Below are positions 12,351 through 25,330 of a stretch of 64,000 nucleotides of DNA, one piece after another. Where the stretch lies: NCBI GenBank assembly GCA_902729315.2, contig LR746273.1, forward strand, positions 7,121,001-7,185,000, in the 5' to 3' direction. Numbering within the stretch: position 1 is the first letter of the stretch; every line of letters starts with the position of its first letter. The notes beneath the pieces were generated by a model. That model did no database searches. It was not told the DNA's origin and worked only from the letters and a program-made list of their open reading frames with translations. Both the position numbers and the translations under genes were made by a program. Origin of the DNA: Spirodela intermedia. Lineage: Eukaryota; Streptophyta; Magnoliopsida; Alismatales; Araceae.

Positions 12351-13340
12351 TTCCATTGTCTTTTTCTCTACATCATTTTTCCGCTCACATTTTCTCTTCT
12401 ATCAACTAAGGGTGAGGTCTAGACGTTAGAAATCAAAAATCTTGTGGATGCAAAGCTGAAATTTCTTTAAACTTGTGGGACGCTGAGTAGTAGAAATGCT
12501 AGTTCGTTTCTCAAGTTGATGGCCATTAGAAGTAGACACTTTGATTGATCTCATTGCTCGTCCCTTGAGGACTAGTGTCATCCTCTGCTTCCTGACAACA
12601 GTGACCTAACACGACTTTGATATCTCTGATTCGATCCACCAACATAAGATAAATCTAACAAACGAAGCGAAAATGAGATGGGAGGATGAGGCGAGGGCAC
12701 CACACCTCTTCCACTTTCCCCACAATCAAGTGCTGTTTAACAAAGAAAAAGGAAATTTTTAAAAAAAATCCCCAAGCTGATAGTTTTCTTCGTTTTCTGT
12801 TCTTTCTCCTTATCATCTTCTTGCTCTCACGGTCTCTACTCTTTCTCGTCAAACATTTTGAGGCTTTGATACAGCACCCAAAGTTTGATTTCAATTTTGA
12901 TGACTAAAGGAGGACATGATCATGTAGAGGAATGTAATGGAGAAATAAAAGAAGGATTTTGTGTTTTGAAGAATCACAATGAAAATGAGAGGAATTAGAA
13001 ACTATATTCGATTACATTTTGATCTGAACTTGAGACTCTATAACTTTTTTGGTTCAGCACATTGAAGTTGTTTGATCCATATGACATCTCCTAGAGCAAT
13101 GGGATGTTTGAGGAGTGACTCTTGCATTGTTTGACTTCATTAATTAAATAAAAACACATATTTAGTGTAGACCTAGTTGGGCCTAGGCTTCTCAACATGC
13201 CCCAGCCTTAAACACTAGAAGAACCCTAGACCAATTGCAGTCCGTTGATACCCCCCAGTCTGACTTGATGACGTTGTTCATTTATAGTATTTTCCATTAG
13301 ACCCATGCTGGCTAATAGGGAAGAAATTTAGGTTTAGTTC
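12351..13340. other. No gene recognised
   Basis: Mixed-composition DNA. The short frames at 12655-12907 on both strands are low-complexity and match nothing I know. The final exon of the neighbouring acireductone dioxygenase pseudogene should lie here but was not found. Confidence 0.4.
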
Positions 13341-13654
13341 TTGGTACCTTGACGTAGTTTGAGGTGTCTAAAGTGAAGCGATGGTAGATTCCGGCTGGTA
13401 GGACGATCATATCGCCCGCCTTAATCTAGATGCGGATCCAATGGTCGTCCTTGCCGCAGACATCAAAGTAACTGTTGCCCTCCAGGCAGAAGCGGATCTC
13501 CTCGTCGGCATGTATGTGCTCGCGGAAGAAGTTATTCAGCTTCTCCTCGTAGTTCTCAACTTTCCCTGGGCATAGCTCTAGTAGATCCTGCGACCACAAA
13601 AGGAGAAGCATTTTCACAAAGAGTTGAATGGTCCACTATATGTTCATATTGCAT

Positions 13655-13779
13655 AGTCAAAATAGAGCGAGAGAGGGATAGAGAACAGAGACAGGGGAGA
13701 GAGAGAGAGAGAGGGATAGAGAATAGAGACAGGAGGAGAGAGGGAGAGAGAGATCGAGAGAGGGATAGAGAACATAAAT

Positions 13780-13822
<43 letters not shown>

Positions 13823-13904
13823 AGAGAGAGAGAGAGAGGGATAGAGAATAGAGACAGGAGGAGAGAGGGAGAGAGAGATCGAGAGAGGGATAGAGAACAT
13901 AAAT

Positions 13905-13950
<46 letters not shown>
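13655..13950. repeat. GA/TC microsatellite with an internal duplicated block
   Basis: Nearly pure (GA)n interrupted by GGGATAGAGAA and ACATAAATAGG. A block of about 80 bp (13710-13790) is repeated at about 13838-13915, so the tract grew by segmental duplication as well as slippage. It lies in the third intron of the ARD pseudogene. Confidence 0.85.
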
Positions 13951-13953
<3 letters not shown>

Positions 13954-14099
13954 GGGTATCAGTAATAGACAGAATAGACCTTGTAATTATATCCCCTGTT
14001 TTCTCTAATTTTATTTAACTGCTCATTGTTTTCAATCTTTTGGATCGAGATGCCAGTACAGGATATCGATCTCTGCAGGGTACAAATTCTATTAAGCAG

Positions 14100-15250
14100 A
14101 CTGATTCGATCACCATGATAAATGTACACGGGGACACAGAATTATGCATTTTTTTTGCATAAATTACGAAAAAGTGAAAGATACAAGTTAGTATATTTCA
14201 GCTTCAGTCGCTAGATTCCTAAAACTCCACCGTATTAAGGCAACTCCATTACACTGGATGAGACAGCAGAGATCCATGAAACGTTTTCTGTACAACCAAG
14301 AGGCACGACAGGCCGGCTCTAGAAGGAGATGGAAGATGCCAACGGTTGAACCACGTACTGCCAAATTGGAAGGGCGTTCTGGTTGCCACCTTCCATAACC
14401 TGCGAAGGATCTGGTCATCTACATGTGGCAGGGGGCCTCCGACAGCCTAAGGCCTGATGGAAGCTTGAAAATCTGCGGCTTGGTGGCCTGTGTCCCCACT
14501 ACAGGGGAGGGCATTCCCATCCATGGGCTCCTTCCAGCAGAAGCATTGTATGCTCTTTTCAGACGGCACAGAATCCTAATGGTGGGGGTTGAAGCTACTG
14601 ATGTCAACTCAACCTTGACTTCCACAAAGATCAGGTGAAACATCTAAATCAACCGTGGATGGTGTGTAAATGGTGATGTAGATTTTTTGTGTTTCAAGAT
14701 GATCGAGGAATTTAACAGAGGAGTTCGTAGGGAACTCGTTACCTTATTCGACTTTCAGTCTGATAACACGCCACACTTGCCTCGGTCATATTGTAATGTT
14801 TGGTTAATATGGTTCTCAAATTGATGATGGCAGAGATAAGTTAGCGAGTTGATTGAATAAATTAGTGACTTTATCTGAGCTAATGGCTCGTTCAGCCATC
14901 CTATTTTATTGAGCACGCATAGTTAGATAGATGAATTTGAATAATTGAGTCTAGTCTAGTTGTAATCAGTTATCCAACAACAATCTAAAACCCGCAAAAA
15001 GATCTTTATGTGATGATAGACCAACAAAAGACGTTGAAAAGATTTCGAATATGCTCTAAAGTTTAGCTTTATGTCGAATTGTATATGATCGGAAAATGTA
15101 TTTATATTGGAAGATGTGTGTGAATGAAGTACACACTCGGGTATGGAGAGACAAACCTACAACCTTCCGTTCGCTTGAAGGGCTGCTGTATGTATGCATC
15201 CTTATAATGAATTTGCAAATGATACTCTGACGGGGTTTGAAAAATAGTAC
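14100..15250. other. Long intron 2 of the ARD pseudogene; unexplained open stretch
   Basis: The interval between ARD exons 2 and 3. A plus-strand open frame at 14423-14638 reads like protein but I do not recognise it, and it has no flanking support. The rest is AT-rich. It could be the remnant of an insertion into the intron. Confidence 0.3.
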
Positions 15251-15699
15251 CTACAAGTTGGCTCAGCGGAACATACTCCACCGGAACGCGGTGGTGAGGC
15301 AGTCGCTGATCCTCTTCCCCATCGTCCATCAACCATGCCTACAAGACATGAAGAACATCCGTCATAGTCACAAGCTACACGCCGATATTCATAATTCAGA
15401 TTAGCATAGCAGCTAGATCAAGTAGGGAATCGACAGCCACCCTCCGACTGCAAATCCTTGGAAGAAGTCCAGAGATACAGCAAGGAAAAGGCAGACAAGT
15501 CGGTCCGTTCCCACTGAACTGCCTCGCCGGATGACATTCGGGTTGTTACGCCACAGCCGGGCGAAAGCCGCTTCGCTTAGTCCGACCCCAGTGGTGGAAA
15601 CCGCAAGCAGATGGGCGGGGAAGGAGAGGGGTCTTTGATAAGAAACAAGATGAAGAACGGCAGAATCACCTTCACAGCCATCACTTCCTAAGTCCCTCA

Positions 15700-18600
15700 C
15701 CCGCCTTCGAGCTCACCGATGTCACACGCTGCGCTGCACGGCCCTTCGGACGGTTCAGAGAACCATGTCTATGGAACAGGAGAAGGGCTTCTTCTGGAAG
15801 CATCAGGTTTGTCGTGTTGCGGGGCATCCTGTAGAATCGTTCCACGTGTAAGACGAACAGCTTCTATTTCTCCTTTATAGCACAGCCTGAGCCACACGTT
15901 GCCTGTGATTTTCCTTCTAGACTGTTTAAAAAGAACAGTATGGCCGATTTTTATCAGGATCTGGGCCCAAGCCCGTTTCCGGGTCATTTTCTCGTGCTGA
16001 TTGGGCTTCAAAAGGCCCACTTTGGATAGTCTAAATGGAAATTAACTCTGATTGCTCACCAGATGTTAGTCCACATGTCAGATAAACCAGCAAATGTCCA
16101 GAAAAAATATTATGCGTCTTTCTTAAGGTAGAGCTAGACCTATGTTCACCGCATAAATGGATCTTGATGATGTTGTTTGTGCTTCTGTTTGACTTGGAAT
16201 CGTTTCCTTGTAATGATCTCTAGACCTAGGTTTCACAGTTCGAATAGTTACTAGATTATTATGCTGATTATGCAGAATGAAGGATACCATGAAACAACTA
16301 AGTTTACTTACTTTTAGAGACTCTAATTGCTTTTAATCTAGTTAGTTTAGAAGGCAAGACAAATGTTTTTAGGCACTCAAATTACATTTAATTCTTTCTG
16401 AGTTTGTTTTTATGCATTCAGTATATGCATGTCTCAAGCATTGATGAACAAAATGGCATAAAGCCCATCTACATTATGCTTTAGTAGACATTTTAGAAGA
16501 ATTTATAAATTATGTACCAAATTATTTGAATTTAACAATTGCTTTTCTAGGAGGCTTTTGTAAACTTAAAACAACCAAATCTAAGTATTTAAGCTTTCAA
16601 TGTATGTGAGCATGTATGCTCAATAATATCAACATAGAAAGAATCATTCAAGTTAATTGCAAATAAGGAAAAAGATAAAGTATATTTCATGTAGATATAA
16701 ATCCATTGTTGTCACTAGTAGTCCCATCAACAAAATTAAAATTCAAGCTCATCAAATTGCTCAATGTAGCATCCATTTCATTTCTTCTTTACTGGTCTTA
16801 TCTTTTATGTCAACTATTTGTAACCTATTAGCTCAGACCTGATACCTACATCTTTAGTACATTGATGTCCAAGAACGAATATATTCTAAGTTTCTCAAAT
16901 GGTTTCAGCTTTTTTCTTTCAACTAAATAGTCTACAAAGCAAGGAGAATCAACAACTTTTATCATTTACAGTTTTTAGTGTAATGTGTAAGGCCTTATCA
17001 CATAGGGGAATTTTGATTGCATGTTGAAATAATATATATATATATATAAAACTTGCAACTAAATTTAGAAAAAAAAGAATTTTTTTATTATCTCCATCAT
17101 AATAATTGATTACTACCTTTTGAAGAAATGAGCTACTTAATTAAGAATAATTTAAAAATTAAATTTTCTGCACTTTATAAAAGTTTTTTGACTTCATACT
17201 TCAACATTTTATGTTTGCACTTTGTTAGCTGACCTACCAACCTACAAGAATTAGACTCTTAAATCACAAAAAAAATGTGACTCCTTTCATAAAACATATT
17301 ATAGCAAAATACATGACAACTGATCACAAAAAGGTGCAAAACCAGCTAAAAAGAGAAAAGAAAATATCTAACCTAACCTACCTAAGAATTTCAAAAATGT
17401 GTAGAGTAATTTTGTTACAAAAGGTCTGCATTGATTGGTGACAAACTTTACTTTTCTGTCTGAAACATGCTTGCAGATAAGAGAATCTTTACCCAAGATA
17501 ATTCATGTGACAAAAGGTCTCCTTGGGCCTCATGATGTCTCTCAATTCTTGTTGTTCTTGTAATTCTACTCATTCAAGTGTCTAGGTTTGTGAGAATTTA
17601 TTAATCCATTGTCATTATCTATCTCAGTCTCCCTTTGCTTGTTCTGCTATGCAACTCCAACTTGATCTTGCTCTGCTTTTTGGTCTGTGTAATCATCTTT
17701 CTCTTGCTTTGTCATTACGTTTGCTTTCCTATCCTCATTTTAAACGCCATCTGATGTTCTGTACCTAGTTTCCTCTCATGGGTGTCCTTGAAATAAAGGT
17801 CAAAGCATTTATTTTGCTCCTTTTGGCCAATAATGTAAGGGTAATCCTATTAATTTTAGCATTTTAATTAATGAACTTCACTCATACTGCCATCACACAT
17901 AAGGTATTCCCTCTTTCTCAAGCTTGAACACTCTTTGAGCCTGATGAAGTCAATGGGCCATCTATCTAGGTCACGAGGATCCATTCCGTTAGGTGGGCCT
18001 ATGAGGAGGAAGAAGAGGGTGGAGAAGAGGCCACATCACCTATGCACCCCTTCTTCCCCTATATGAGTCGCCTCTCCCTACAAGAGATGTCTCATGGCAT
18101 CCTTTGGGAGGGGGTGTCTCTAACCACCTTTCCCTTTTCTCTCATTTATAACTTCTCTTGTCACCCTTATTGAAGCTCAATAAAAACACTTGAGAAGAGG
18201 CTTGAAATTTGGAATCTCTTATTATCTCACTCACCTCTTGGATTGGAGGTTATTCCTCTCTCTCATTCACTTCTTGAATTAAGGGTTTGACAGAACATGA
18301 TTGAGGGTCATTTAAATACTTCAAAAGTAGTGGATAAAAATATTTATGAATCTGAATTTCACTAGTTAAAATACAAAAAATCAAGTACAGTGGCAAGTTC
18401 AGGGTCGATTCATAGAGAGCATGAGATTTGAGTCATTGAAATCAAATGGGTGGACAAAGTAAGGAGAAAAATATAAAGATTAGAGGATAGAATCAAGAGA
18501 GATGGCAAAAATCATGAATCGGTTGAAAATTGATCTCCCTAAAAAGAGGAAAAACAAAAAAATAAATCATGATTAATGAAATTATCTAAACCCAAAGATT

Positions 18601-19000
18601 AAAGTTAGTAAAATGTAAATAAATCTATCTAGATTGGTCATAGTCAATAGGCAAGCCTCACATATATCTAAATTCTCACTGAATGTTTCAATGTACACCA
18701 TATCCAAGGCTTTCTAAGTTTTTCCACGACAATAAAGCCCTTAATTTAAGTTGGGATTGTACTCTTGATACACAACCAAATCATAAATAGTTGGTGGCAA
18801 TTGAATCATCTCCTCAAGAGTCTTTTCAATGATACTAAAATATTACATGGTGAGATAAAACAATGGTTGTATTCAGTCGAGATTTTTCGAGTCTATTTTC
18901 AAATAGATAGAAAGGAGAAAGAACACATGCATAGGGCAGTTCGAAAATGATGTAGCCCAAGACACAAGTTGAAATCTCAACATTGAATTTGGGCCCACTC
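15700..19000. other. AT-rich DNA without a recognised gene
   Basis: Over 3 kb of AT-rich sequence without convincing coding signal. The 17950-18290 part has an LTR-like look: a G-rich start, AATAAAAAC near 18180, and TC-rich repeats such as CTCACTCACCTCTTGGATT and CTCATTCACTTCTTGAATT. The mate of this putative LTR was not found. The 18300-18560 part resembles the leader style of plant LTR retrotransposons but shows no coding region. Confidence 0.3.
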
Positions 19001-19029
19001 ATCTTAAATTTGGGGCATAAAGTGAAAAG

Positions 19030-19475
19030 TGTTAAAGAAGGAGCCCACATATGTCATCGGTAGGCTAGAAGTCCAAAAAGTAATATTTTATTTTCTACTT
19101 TATGTCCTTCCACTTTTATAAGATACTTTTATGTCTCTTTCTTTCTAGAAAGGACTTTAATGTGGTTCAGTATGTACCTAAGATCTGTTCAGGATCTTAG
19201 ATTGTTAAAATCTATACCTAAGATCTACTCAAAATCTCTGATTGTCAAAGTTTGTGCCTAAGATCTATTCAATATATCTATCTATCATAGTCTATTTCAG
19301 GTTATTTCAGAGTTAGTCACATAGTATTTTTAGAAGATTTGTCTAAGATCTTAGTCTGTTAGAATCTATTTTAAGTCATTTAGAGTTAGTCGGACTTTGT
19401 CCCCAAGATTTGTACCTAAGATTAGAACTTCGTGGATTCAAGCCTAGATCTTATTCATCTTTTGCGTTACTATTG
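19030..19475 (+). mobile_element. Decayed Ty3/gypsy LTR, plus orientation
   Basis: Clearly related to the reverse complement of the LTR at 24386-24952. Shared phrases in the same order include CTTTATGTCC, GACTTTAATGTGGTTCA, several CCTAAGATCT variants, and TTGCGTTACTATTG at the end. It is more diverged and lies in the opposite orientation to that LTR. No primer binding site follows. Confidence 0.6.
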
Positions 19476-19647
19476 TGTCGAAGAGGAGGATCACCATCCA
19501 ATTTTGATTGAACAGTAGAGATTGTGCCATGTCACCAATAGTCTGTCAAAATATCATCAAGTTTGCACACGCCACGTATCTCACATCCATGTAAGTCTTA
19601 GGCCAACTCGTAAGTTCCACTTTCCCTGCTGACCTATTGATGATTAT

Positions 19648-19765
19648 GGCCGACCTCTTAATATTCCAGCTAGTTGGTCACTTAGCTTGGCCTGCCTGGC
19701 TCAGCCCAACCTAGCCTCTTAATATTCTAGCTAGTCGGTCACTTAGCTTGGCTTGCCTAGCTCAA
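19648..19765. repeat. Local tandem duplication of about 58 bp
   Basis: The phrase starting CTCTTAATATTC and running through GCTAGT.GGTCACTTAGCTTGG to CTCA.CC occurs twice back to back with few differences. It sits between the plus-strand LTR and the protease remnant. Confidence 0.7.
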
Positions 19766-19839
19766 CCATGCTCGGTCTGCTCTGATGTACACTATGAATT
19801 TTAGGATATGTGACATCACTAATAGTGGTAGTAGTGAAA

Positions 19840-21500
19840 ATATTGTCTCTTTTGTGATGGTAAAAAAATTAGGTTTATAGATAAGCCACACTCTCATCCA
19901 TATCGAATTGATTGGATCAAGAAGGAAACAAAAACTAAAGTTTCAGAGACATGTCTAATCAAATTTTCAACTAATAAGACTTATTTTGATGAAATGGATG
20001 CTTGTCCCATGATATTAGGCAGGCCGTGACAATTTGATGTTGATGCTACACTATAGCAAGGAAAATACTTATATTTTCTATCGAAATGATAAAAAAATTA
20101 TTTTGGTTCCAATGCAAGATAGTGATTTTAGCAAAGGAGAGAAGGAGAAAAGAAAAGTAATGCTCATAAACACCTAGATGTTTCTCCTTGGGAAGACCTT
20201 GTATAGTCAGTCCTTCGGGCATACCGGAGGCCAGGGCGAAGAAAGATTGCTATCCCGTAGGTGAAACTTCGTGTCGGTACTGGAGTGATGATCACTCCTT
20301 CGAGTAGATGGGGCGGTAGAGCTGAGTTAGGTTCCACTCTATTGGAAATGCATAGGAAGCAGCAAACCGATTCTTCGAGTAGATGCTAGGTTTCTTAAGG
20401 AGTTTGATATTAATATTGAATTATTTGTTATTGTTCAAAAACCTGATTTAGATATCAAAATAATTGACGTGATACCAAAAACTATTGAACATCTCTTATC
20501 TGAATTTTCTATAATTCAAAAACTATCTACTCATCTTCCACCAATGCGAGATGTACAACATCATATTGACCTTATACCAAAAGCAAGCTTGCCTAACCTT
20601 CTACATTATAAGATGACTTCACAAGAAAATCAAAATTTTCAAGAACAAGTCAAAGAGTTATTGAGTAAAGGATTGATAAGAGAAAGTATGAGCTCATACT
20701 CTGTGACTGCTTTACTTGTTCCAAAGAATGATGGAAGTTGACTGATGTATGTTGATAGCAGAGCTATCAACAAGTTAACAATTTAGTATAGATTCTTAAT
20801 TTCACGTCTAGATGACATGTTAAATGTGCTTTGTGGTTCTAAAATTTTCTCAAAAGTTGATTTAAAGACTAGATATCATCAAATTCGAATTTGGCAAGAA
20901 GATGAATAGAAGATTACCTTTAAAACTAAGACAAGTTTTTATGAATGGTTGGTCATGCCTTTTGGCTTATCCAACACCCCCAATACTTTTATGAGAGTGA
21001 TAAATCAAGTTTTGAAACCTTTTATTGGCAAATTTATTATTGTTTATTTTGATGACATTCTTATTTATAGTATTACAAAAGATGAACACATAAAACATCT
21101 TAAGTCGGTGTTCAAAGTATTAAATTATGTATTAACTTGAAAAAATGTGACTTCATGTCTACTAGTTTGTTGTTCTTGAGATACATTGTAAGTGCAGATG
21201 GTATCAAAGTAGATGAAGAAAAAGTCAGAGCCATCAAATATTGGTCAACACCAATCATAATTCATCAAGTTCAAAGTTTTCATGGGTTGGCATCATTTTA
21301 TAGAAGATTCATTCGAAATGTCTCTTGTTGCTGCCTGTATGAAAAAGTGTCATTTTAAATGAACTGATGAAGCTAGTAAAAGTTTTATCATGATAAAAGA
21401 GAAATTATGCTATGCTCTTGTTTTAGTCTTGCCAAATTTCGATAAACTATTTGAAGTGGAATTTGATGTATCCATAATTAGCATTGGAGATGTATTATTA
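19840..21500 (+). mobile_element. Ty3/gypsy pol remnant: retropepsin and reverse transcriptase
   Basis: Degenerate plus-strand pol. The protease part shows DEMDACPMILGR (about 19995). The RT part starts near 20470 with the pre-RT block, then [19 protein letters not shown] (about 20670), [33 protein letters not shown], the catalytic YFDDILIYS (about 21045), and VQSFHGLASFYRRFIRNVS, which marks the RT to RNase H transition. Several in-frame stops (after KNDGS, KLTI, QEDE and NYVLT) and base losses make it inactive. It ends abruptly near 21510. The section from 20279 recurs at 48519-49150. Confidence 0.8.
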
Positions 21501-21769
21501 CAAGAAGGTTGACATAGTGAAACTTGAGGAGGCAATGGCTTGCACTAGTTGTGATCAACTTTGATGTTGTGGAGGTTGAAGACAGTCTTGAATCCTCAAA
21601 AAATATGCTTCAATTGTTGTCCTTTCACTCTAAATCCATAGGGTGAAGAGGATAGGTCCCTTGAGTCCACAAGGGGATGACTCTAAATCCATAGAATCAA
21701 GAACATGTTCCTTGAGTCCACACGAGTGCTGGAGTCCACCAGCAAAAAGAGAGAACTTCATGAAAAGGA

Positions 21770-21935
21770 ATTTGAATTCAAACAAAAATTTAAATTTCAA
21801 ATGAAATTTGAATTCAAACAAAAATTTAAATTTCAGATAAAATTTGAATTTCAAACAAAAAATTGAATTTTGTATTTCAATTTTGGAATTCAAATTTAAA
21901 TTTCAAATAAAATTTGAAAAATAATGAAAAAATAT
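21770..21935. repeat. AT-rich AAATTTGAATTCAAA repeat tract
   Basis: Imperfect repeats of TTTGAATTCAAAC and AAATTTAAATTTCA. A related tract is at 49155-49290, and an inverted related segment closes the composite at 25280-25330. The unit is close to self-complementary, so the tract could form cruciforms. Confidence 0.7.
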
Positions 21936-22099
21936 ATATGGGCCTAATTTCGTAATAGAGCCAGTAAAGTTGGCTTCAAGCTACAACAATACTAGGTTCA
22001 GTGACACTAAATCTAGATGATATTTCCATTATCTTTAGTAAGTGCATGACATATGCACTAAGTTTGTGATAATTTTCTGCTAGCAATTGTTCTTTTCTC

Positions 22100-24385
22100 A
22101 AGTAATTGGTTGCCTTTTCCTTGTAGTTTGCATAACCAAATCACCAACTTTTGTCTGCCTTTTCCTTGTAGTTTGCATAATTGATTGTAACATGCTTCTT
22201 CACATTCTCATGTACTATTTGGATGTATTCTTCTATGTTATTTGCTGCTACACTAGTACTAGGTTTTCTTGGTACTTCAATTAAGTCAAGAAGGACTTTT
22301 GGTGGAAAATAGTAGACAATAGAAAATAGAGAGTAATTTGTAGACCAATTTATCATAGAATTATATGCGAATTCTGCTTGAGCTAAGACAAGATCCCATT
22401 GTCTTGGTTTGTCTCCTAAAATACAATAGATTAAATAACCAAGTGTCTTGTTTACAACTTTTGTTTGACCATCAGTTTGTGGATGACTCGAAGTACTGAA
22501 TTTTAGGTATGAGTCAAATCTGTTCCAAAGAATATGCCAGAAATGGGACAAAAATTTTGAGTCTCTATTAGATGTAATAATCTTAGGCACCATGCAGACG
22601 AACTATTTCCTTAAAAAATAAATTTGCCACTTGAACGACATCATTAGTCTTTCTACATCGAATAAATTGTGCCATCTTTGAGAATCTATCCACAACCACA
22701 AAAAAAAAATCTGCTCCGCTTTGAGTACGTGGTAGTAGAGTGTACACACATGTGTTCTAGCACTATCCTCTATTAATTTGACATCTCCGCAAAAAACTTT
22801 CAAACTCTTTCTTAAAAGTGAACTGTGTTCTGACACTGTCATTTATTAATTTGACAAATTTGACATCTCTACACAAAACTTTCAAACTCTTTCTTAAAAG
22901 TGGATTGTGTTCTAGCACTGTCCTTTATTAGTGGACTCTATGCTTTATCTAGAATGGCCAGTGGAAGTGTACATACCTGTGTGTTTTGGCTAATAGCATC
23001 ATTCCTCCATCATGTTCAAAATCTTGTCACGACCTAAGTGTCCACCAAGCCCTCCTGCATCTAATTCTTGAATTAACTTCTCACGCAAAGAAGTTCGAGA
23101 GATACATAACTTTAATTGATATTCCTGACGTACAAATCATATACTGTTGAGACTAATCATCGTCGTCTCGGTATAATTTCTTGAGATAATAAAATCTTGT
23201 GATTTCAGCACGCAAGTTCAACAAACATGTTGTTTTTCTACTAAGAGCATCTGCAACTCGATTCAATTTTCTTAACTTGTGTTTAATAACGAAAGTAAAA
23301 CATTGAATGAAAGAGATCCACTTGGCATGAAAGTCTAACTGATTACTGATTTAAGAGCCTGATGATTAGTATATAAAATAAATTTTCATTGAATCAAATA
23401 TTGTTCTCTTTTTGATCTAATCAAATAAATTTTGGTGAAATAAATTTTTTGAAACTTTAGTTTCTATTTCTTTCTTGATCCAACCAATTCAATATGGATG
23501 AGGACGTGGGCTTGTTTGTAAATCTAATTTTTTAACCATCATAGAAAAGACAATGTTCTCACTATTGCCACTATCAATGATTATATCACAATAGTAGAAG
23601 AAACAATAGTAGAAGAAACAATAGTAGATCTTCCTCTTTCTAGGTGAAGAATTTAATTCTGACTTCCAAAATTTTGAATTCTGATTTTTCCTTTCTCTAA
23701 TAAGGCTTGAAAAATGATTGTAAAGCTACTTTGTCTTCAATTTCTCATCTGAGACCACCTTTAAATCTTGAAATCATATATTGTTGATACAAAATTTGTT
23801 CATAATCTGGGGGAAGAAAATGAGATTTCAAAAGTTTTTTCATTTTCTCCCATAATCATATAGGTTCTTTGCCTGACCTCGTATGTGTGATATGTAATTG
23901 ATCCCACCATATAGAGGCTCCACCCTCCAATTTATAAGTCAATAGCTTGACTTGCTTTTCATCAAAAAAATCATTCTACTTCAACTAACCAATCTAAGAA
24001 CTTTTTAATCTTCAAATGGCCATTAAAACATGGTAAGTCAATCTTCAAATGAAAATCTCGAAAATTTTCTTTTGATCTAGAACATGTAGAACTAGATGAA
24101 TAGTGAGTATCTAATGAAGGTTCAACATGAGTGACTTTTTGAGGATGTCTGATTTCATGATCTCTAAGAGGGCATGAATGACTCTCTAATACACTCATTC
24201 TTGCCCAAAGTTATTTTAAGGTATCACTAATCTCATCTTTGATCCATTCAATCTTGAAAAGTAATAAAATCTGATTTTGAGATAGGAAAAACTTTAGGTG
24301 AATCATCATCACCAATATGAGTAGATTTACCTCGTGACATTTTTGAACTTTGATTGAAACGTTGACTTGCTCTGATACCAACTGA
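22100..24385 (-). mobile_element. Ty3/gypsy internal region, minus orientation: gag start, RNase H end, integrase; RT missing
   Basis: Read on the minus strand from the LTR at 24386, the primer binding site TGGTATCAGAGC (complement of initiator tRNA-Met) lies at about 24370-24381. Next comes a gag start (MSRGKSTHIGDDDSPKVFP, about 24340), a decayed gag to about 23700, a protease start near 23550, and an RNase H end (KLRKLNRVADALSRK, about 23280-23235). The integrase core at 22593-22141 carries the SSHPQTDGQTKVVNKTL signature and AYNSMINWSTNYSLF. The RT domain is absent from this arm. Many stops. The same deleted structure occurs at 49500-51794, so the deletion predates the duplication. Confidence 0.75.
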
Positions 24386-24952
24386 TGCAATAGTAACGCG
24401 AAAGATAAACAAAATATGGGCTTGAACCCACAAAGCTCCAATCTTGGGGAAGAAACTTGTCTCTGACTCCACAGATTTAGAGTCTTTAACCTTTGCATTC
24501 ACAAAGGGGTGCCTAAATCCACAAGCAAGAGAGAAAAGTTCTCATAGTGGAGAAAACTATTTCAACTAAAAAAAGTGAGTACCTCAAGTTACAATGGGGG
24601 CCTTTATATAGGCATAGAAAGGAGGTTGGGCACTCCTCAAAAGGAAGATCCTGACAGATCTTGGGAACAATCTGACTAACTCTAAAATAACTTAAAATAG
24701 ACTCTAACAAATTGAGATCTTAGATAAATCTTCTAAAATACTTTGACATGACCTAAAGTAGAGTCTGACAATGAGAGACCTTGAGCGGATCTTAGGCATA
24801 GAATCTAATAGTCAGAGATCCTGAATAGATCTTAGATACAAGTTGAACCACATTAAAGTCTCTTCTAGAAGGAATGAGACATAAAGTACCTTTTAAAAGT
24901 GAAAGGACATAAAGTGGGCTCGAATTCGTATAGAACTGGTCAGGTTTTAACA
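24386..24952 (-). mobile_element. Ty3/gypsy LTR (567 bp)
   Basis: On the minus strand it begins TGTTAAAACC and ends TTGCA, immediately before the primer binding site. A TATA-type box (CTATATAAAGG) lies near 24605-24615. Only this single LTR of the minus-strand element is preserved. The equivalent copy is at 51795-52365. Confidence 0.75.
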
Positions 24953-24959
24953 GCTTCAA

Positions 24960-25330
24960 CCTTTTCTTCATCCACTTTGAAAAACCTATATTTCTCTTAT
25001 TGAGCGTAAAACAAATTTCTCAATATTTTTGTAAAAAATATAATGATTATCTCTATGAAGGTGAGTTGCATCTAAAACTTATTGCCATGTTCTACCAAAA
25101 ATTAGATTACAAACATTCATCTCAACAACATCACTGTAAATTTCATCAAAATAATTTTTTTCCTTGCAACCCATTACTATTGCAGCTTGAAGCTCACTAT
25201 ACTTGATGCACACTAAATTACTATTGCAATTTGAAGCCCGCTTAACTAGCTCAATTACAAAATAAGGCCCATATATCTATTTTTATTCTTTTTCAAATTT
25301 TATTTGAAATTAAAATTGAAATTTTAAAAG
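24960..25330 (-). mobile_element. Gypsy protease remnant and right inverted repeat
   Basis: On the minus strand, a degenerate retropepsin stretch (VEMNVCNLIFGRTWQ, then LDATHLHRDNHYIFYKN) runs directly into the LTR start, so the LTR-bearing element inserted into or recombined with another gypsy pol. At 25200-25330 lies a segment whose reverse complement matches 21880-21990 (TATATGGGCCT..TTTCGTAAT.GAGC.AG), forming the right arm of an inverted repeat. Confidence 0.55.

Larger units (their letters stand above)
13348..15681 (-). pseudogene. ARD-like: Acireductone dioxygenase (ARD), decayed multi-exon copy
   Basis: ARD is a cupin metalloenzyme of the methionine salvage (Yang) cycle that oxidises acireductone. 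Exons inferred on the minus strand are: 15681-15670 (MAVK), 15338-15251 (AWLMDDGEEDQRLPHHR...), 14072-13980 (EIDILYWHLDPKD ... IRENRGYNY) and 13587-13348 (DLLELCPGKVENYEEKL ... [16 protein letters not shown]). All junctions have GT..AG and the phases agree. The metal ligands survive: the H-x-H of EHIHADEE, the nearby Glu, and the His of GIYHRF. The gene is broken: exon 3 lacks 2 nt after LDPKD, shifting the frame, and exon 4 has TAG where Trp is expected after DHWIRI. The last exon (normally MRLFVG...PYNRPHD) is missing. The intron at 13588-13979 holds a long GA microsatellite. Confidence 0.82.

Noticed and set aside
14423-14638. Possible small gene in the ARD intron
   Set aside because: Open for 71 codons only, unrecognised, with no splice or promoter support; listed only as an unexplained stretch.
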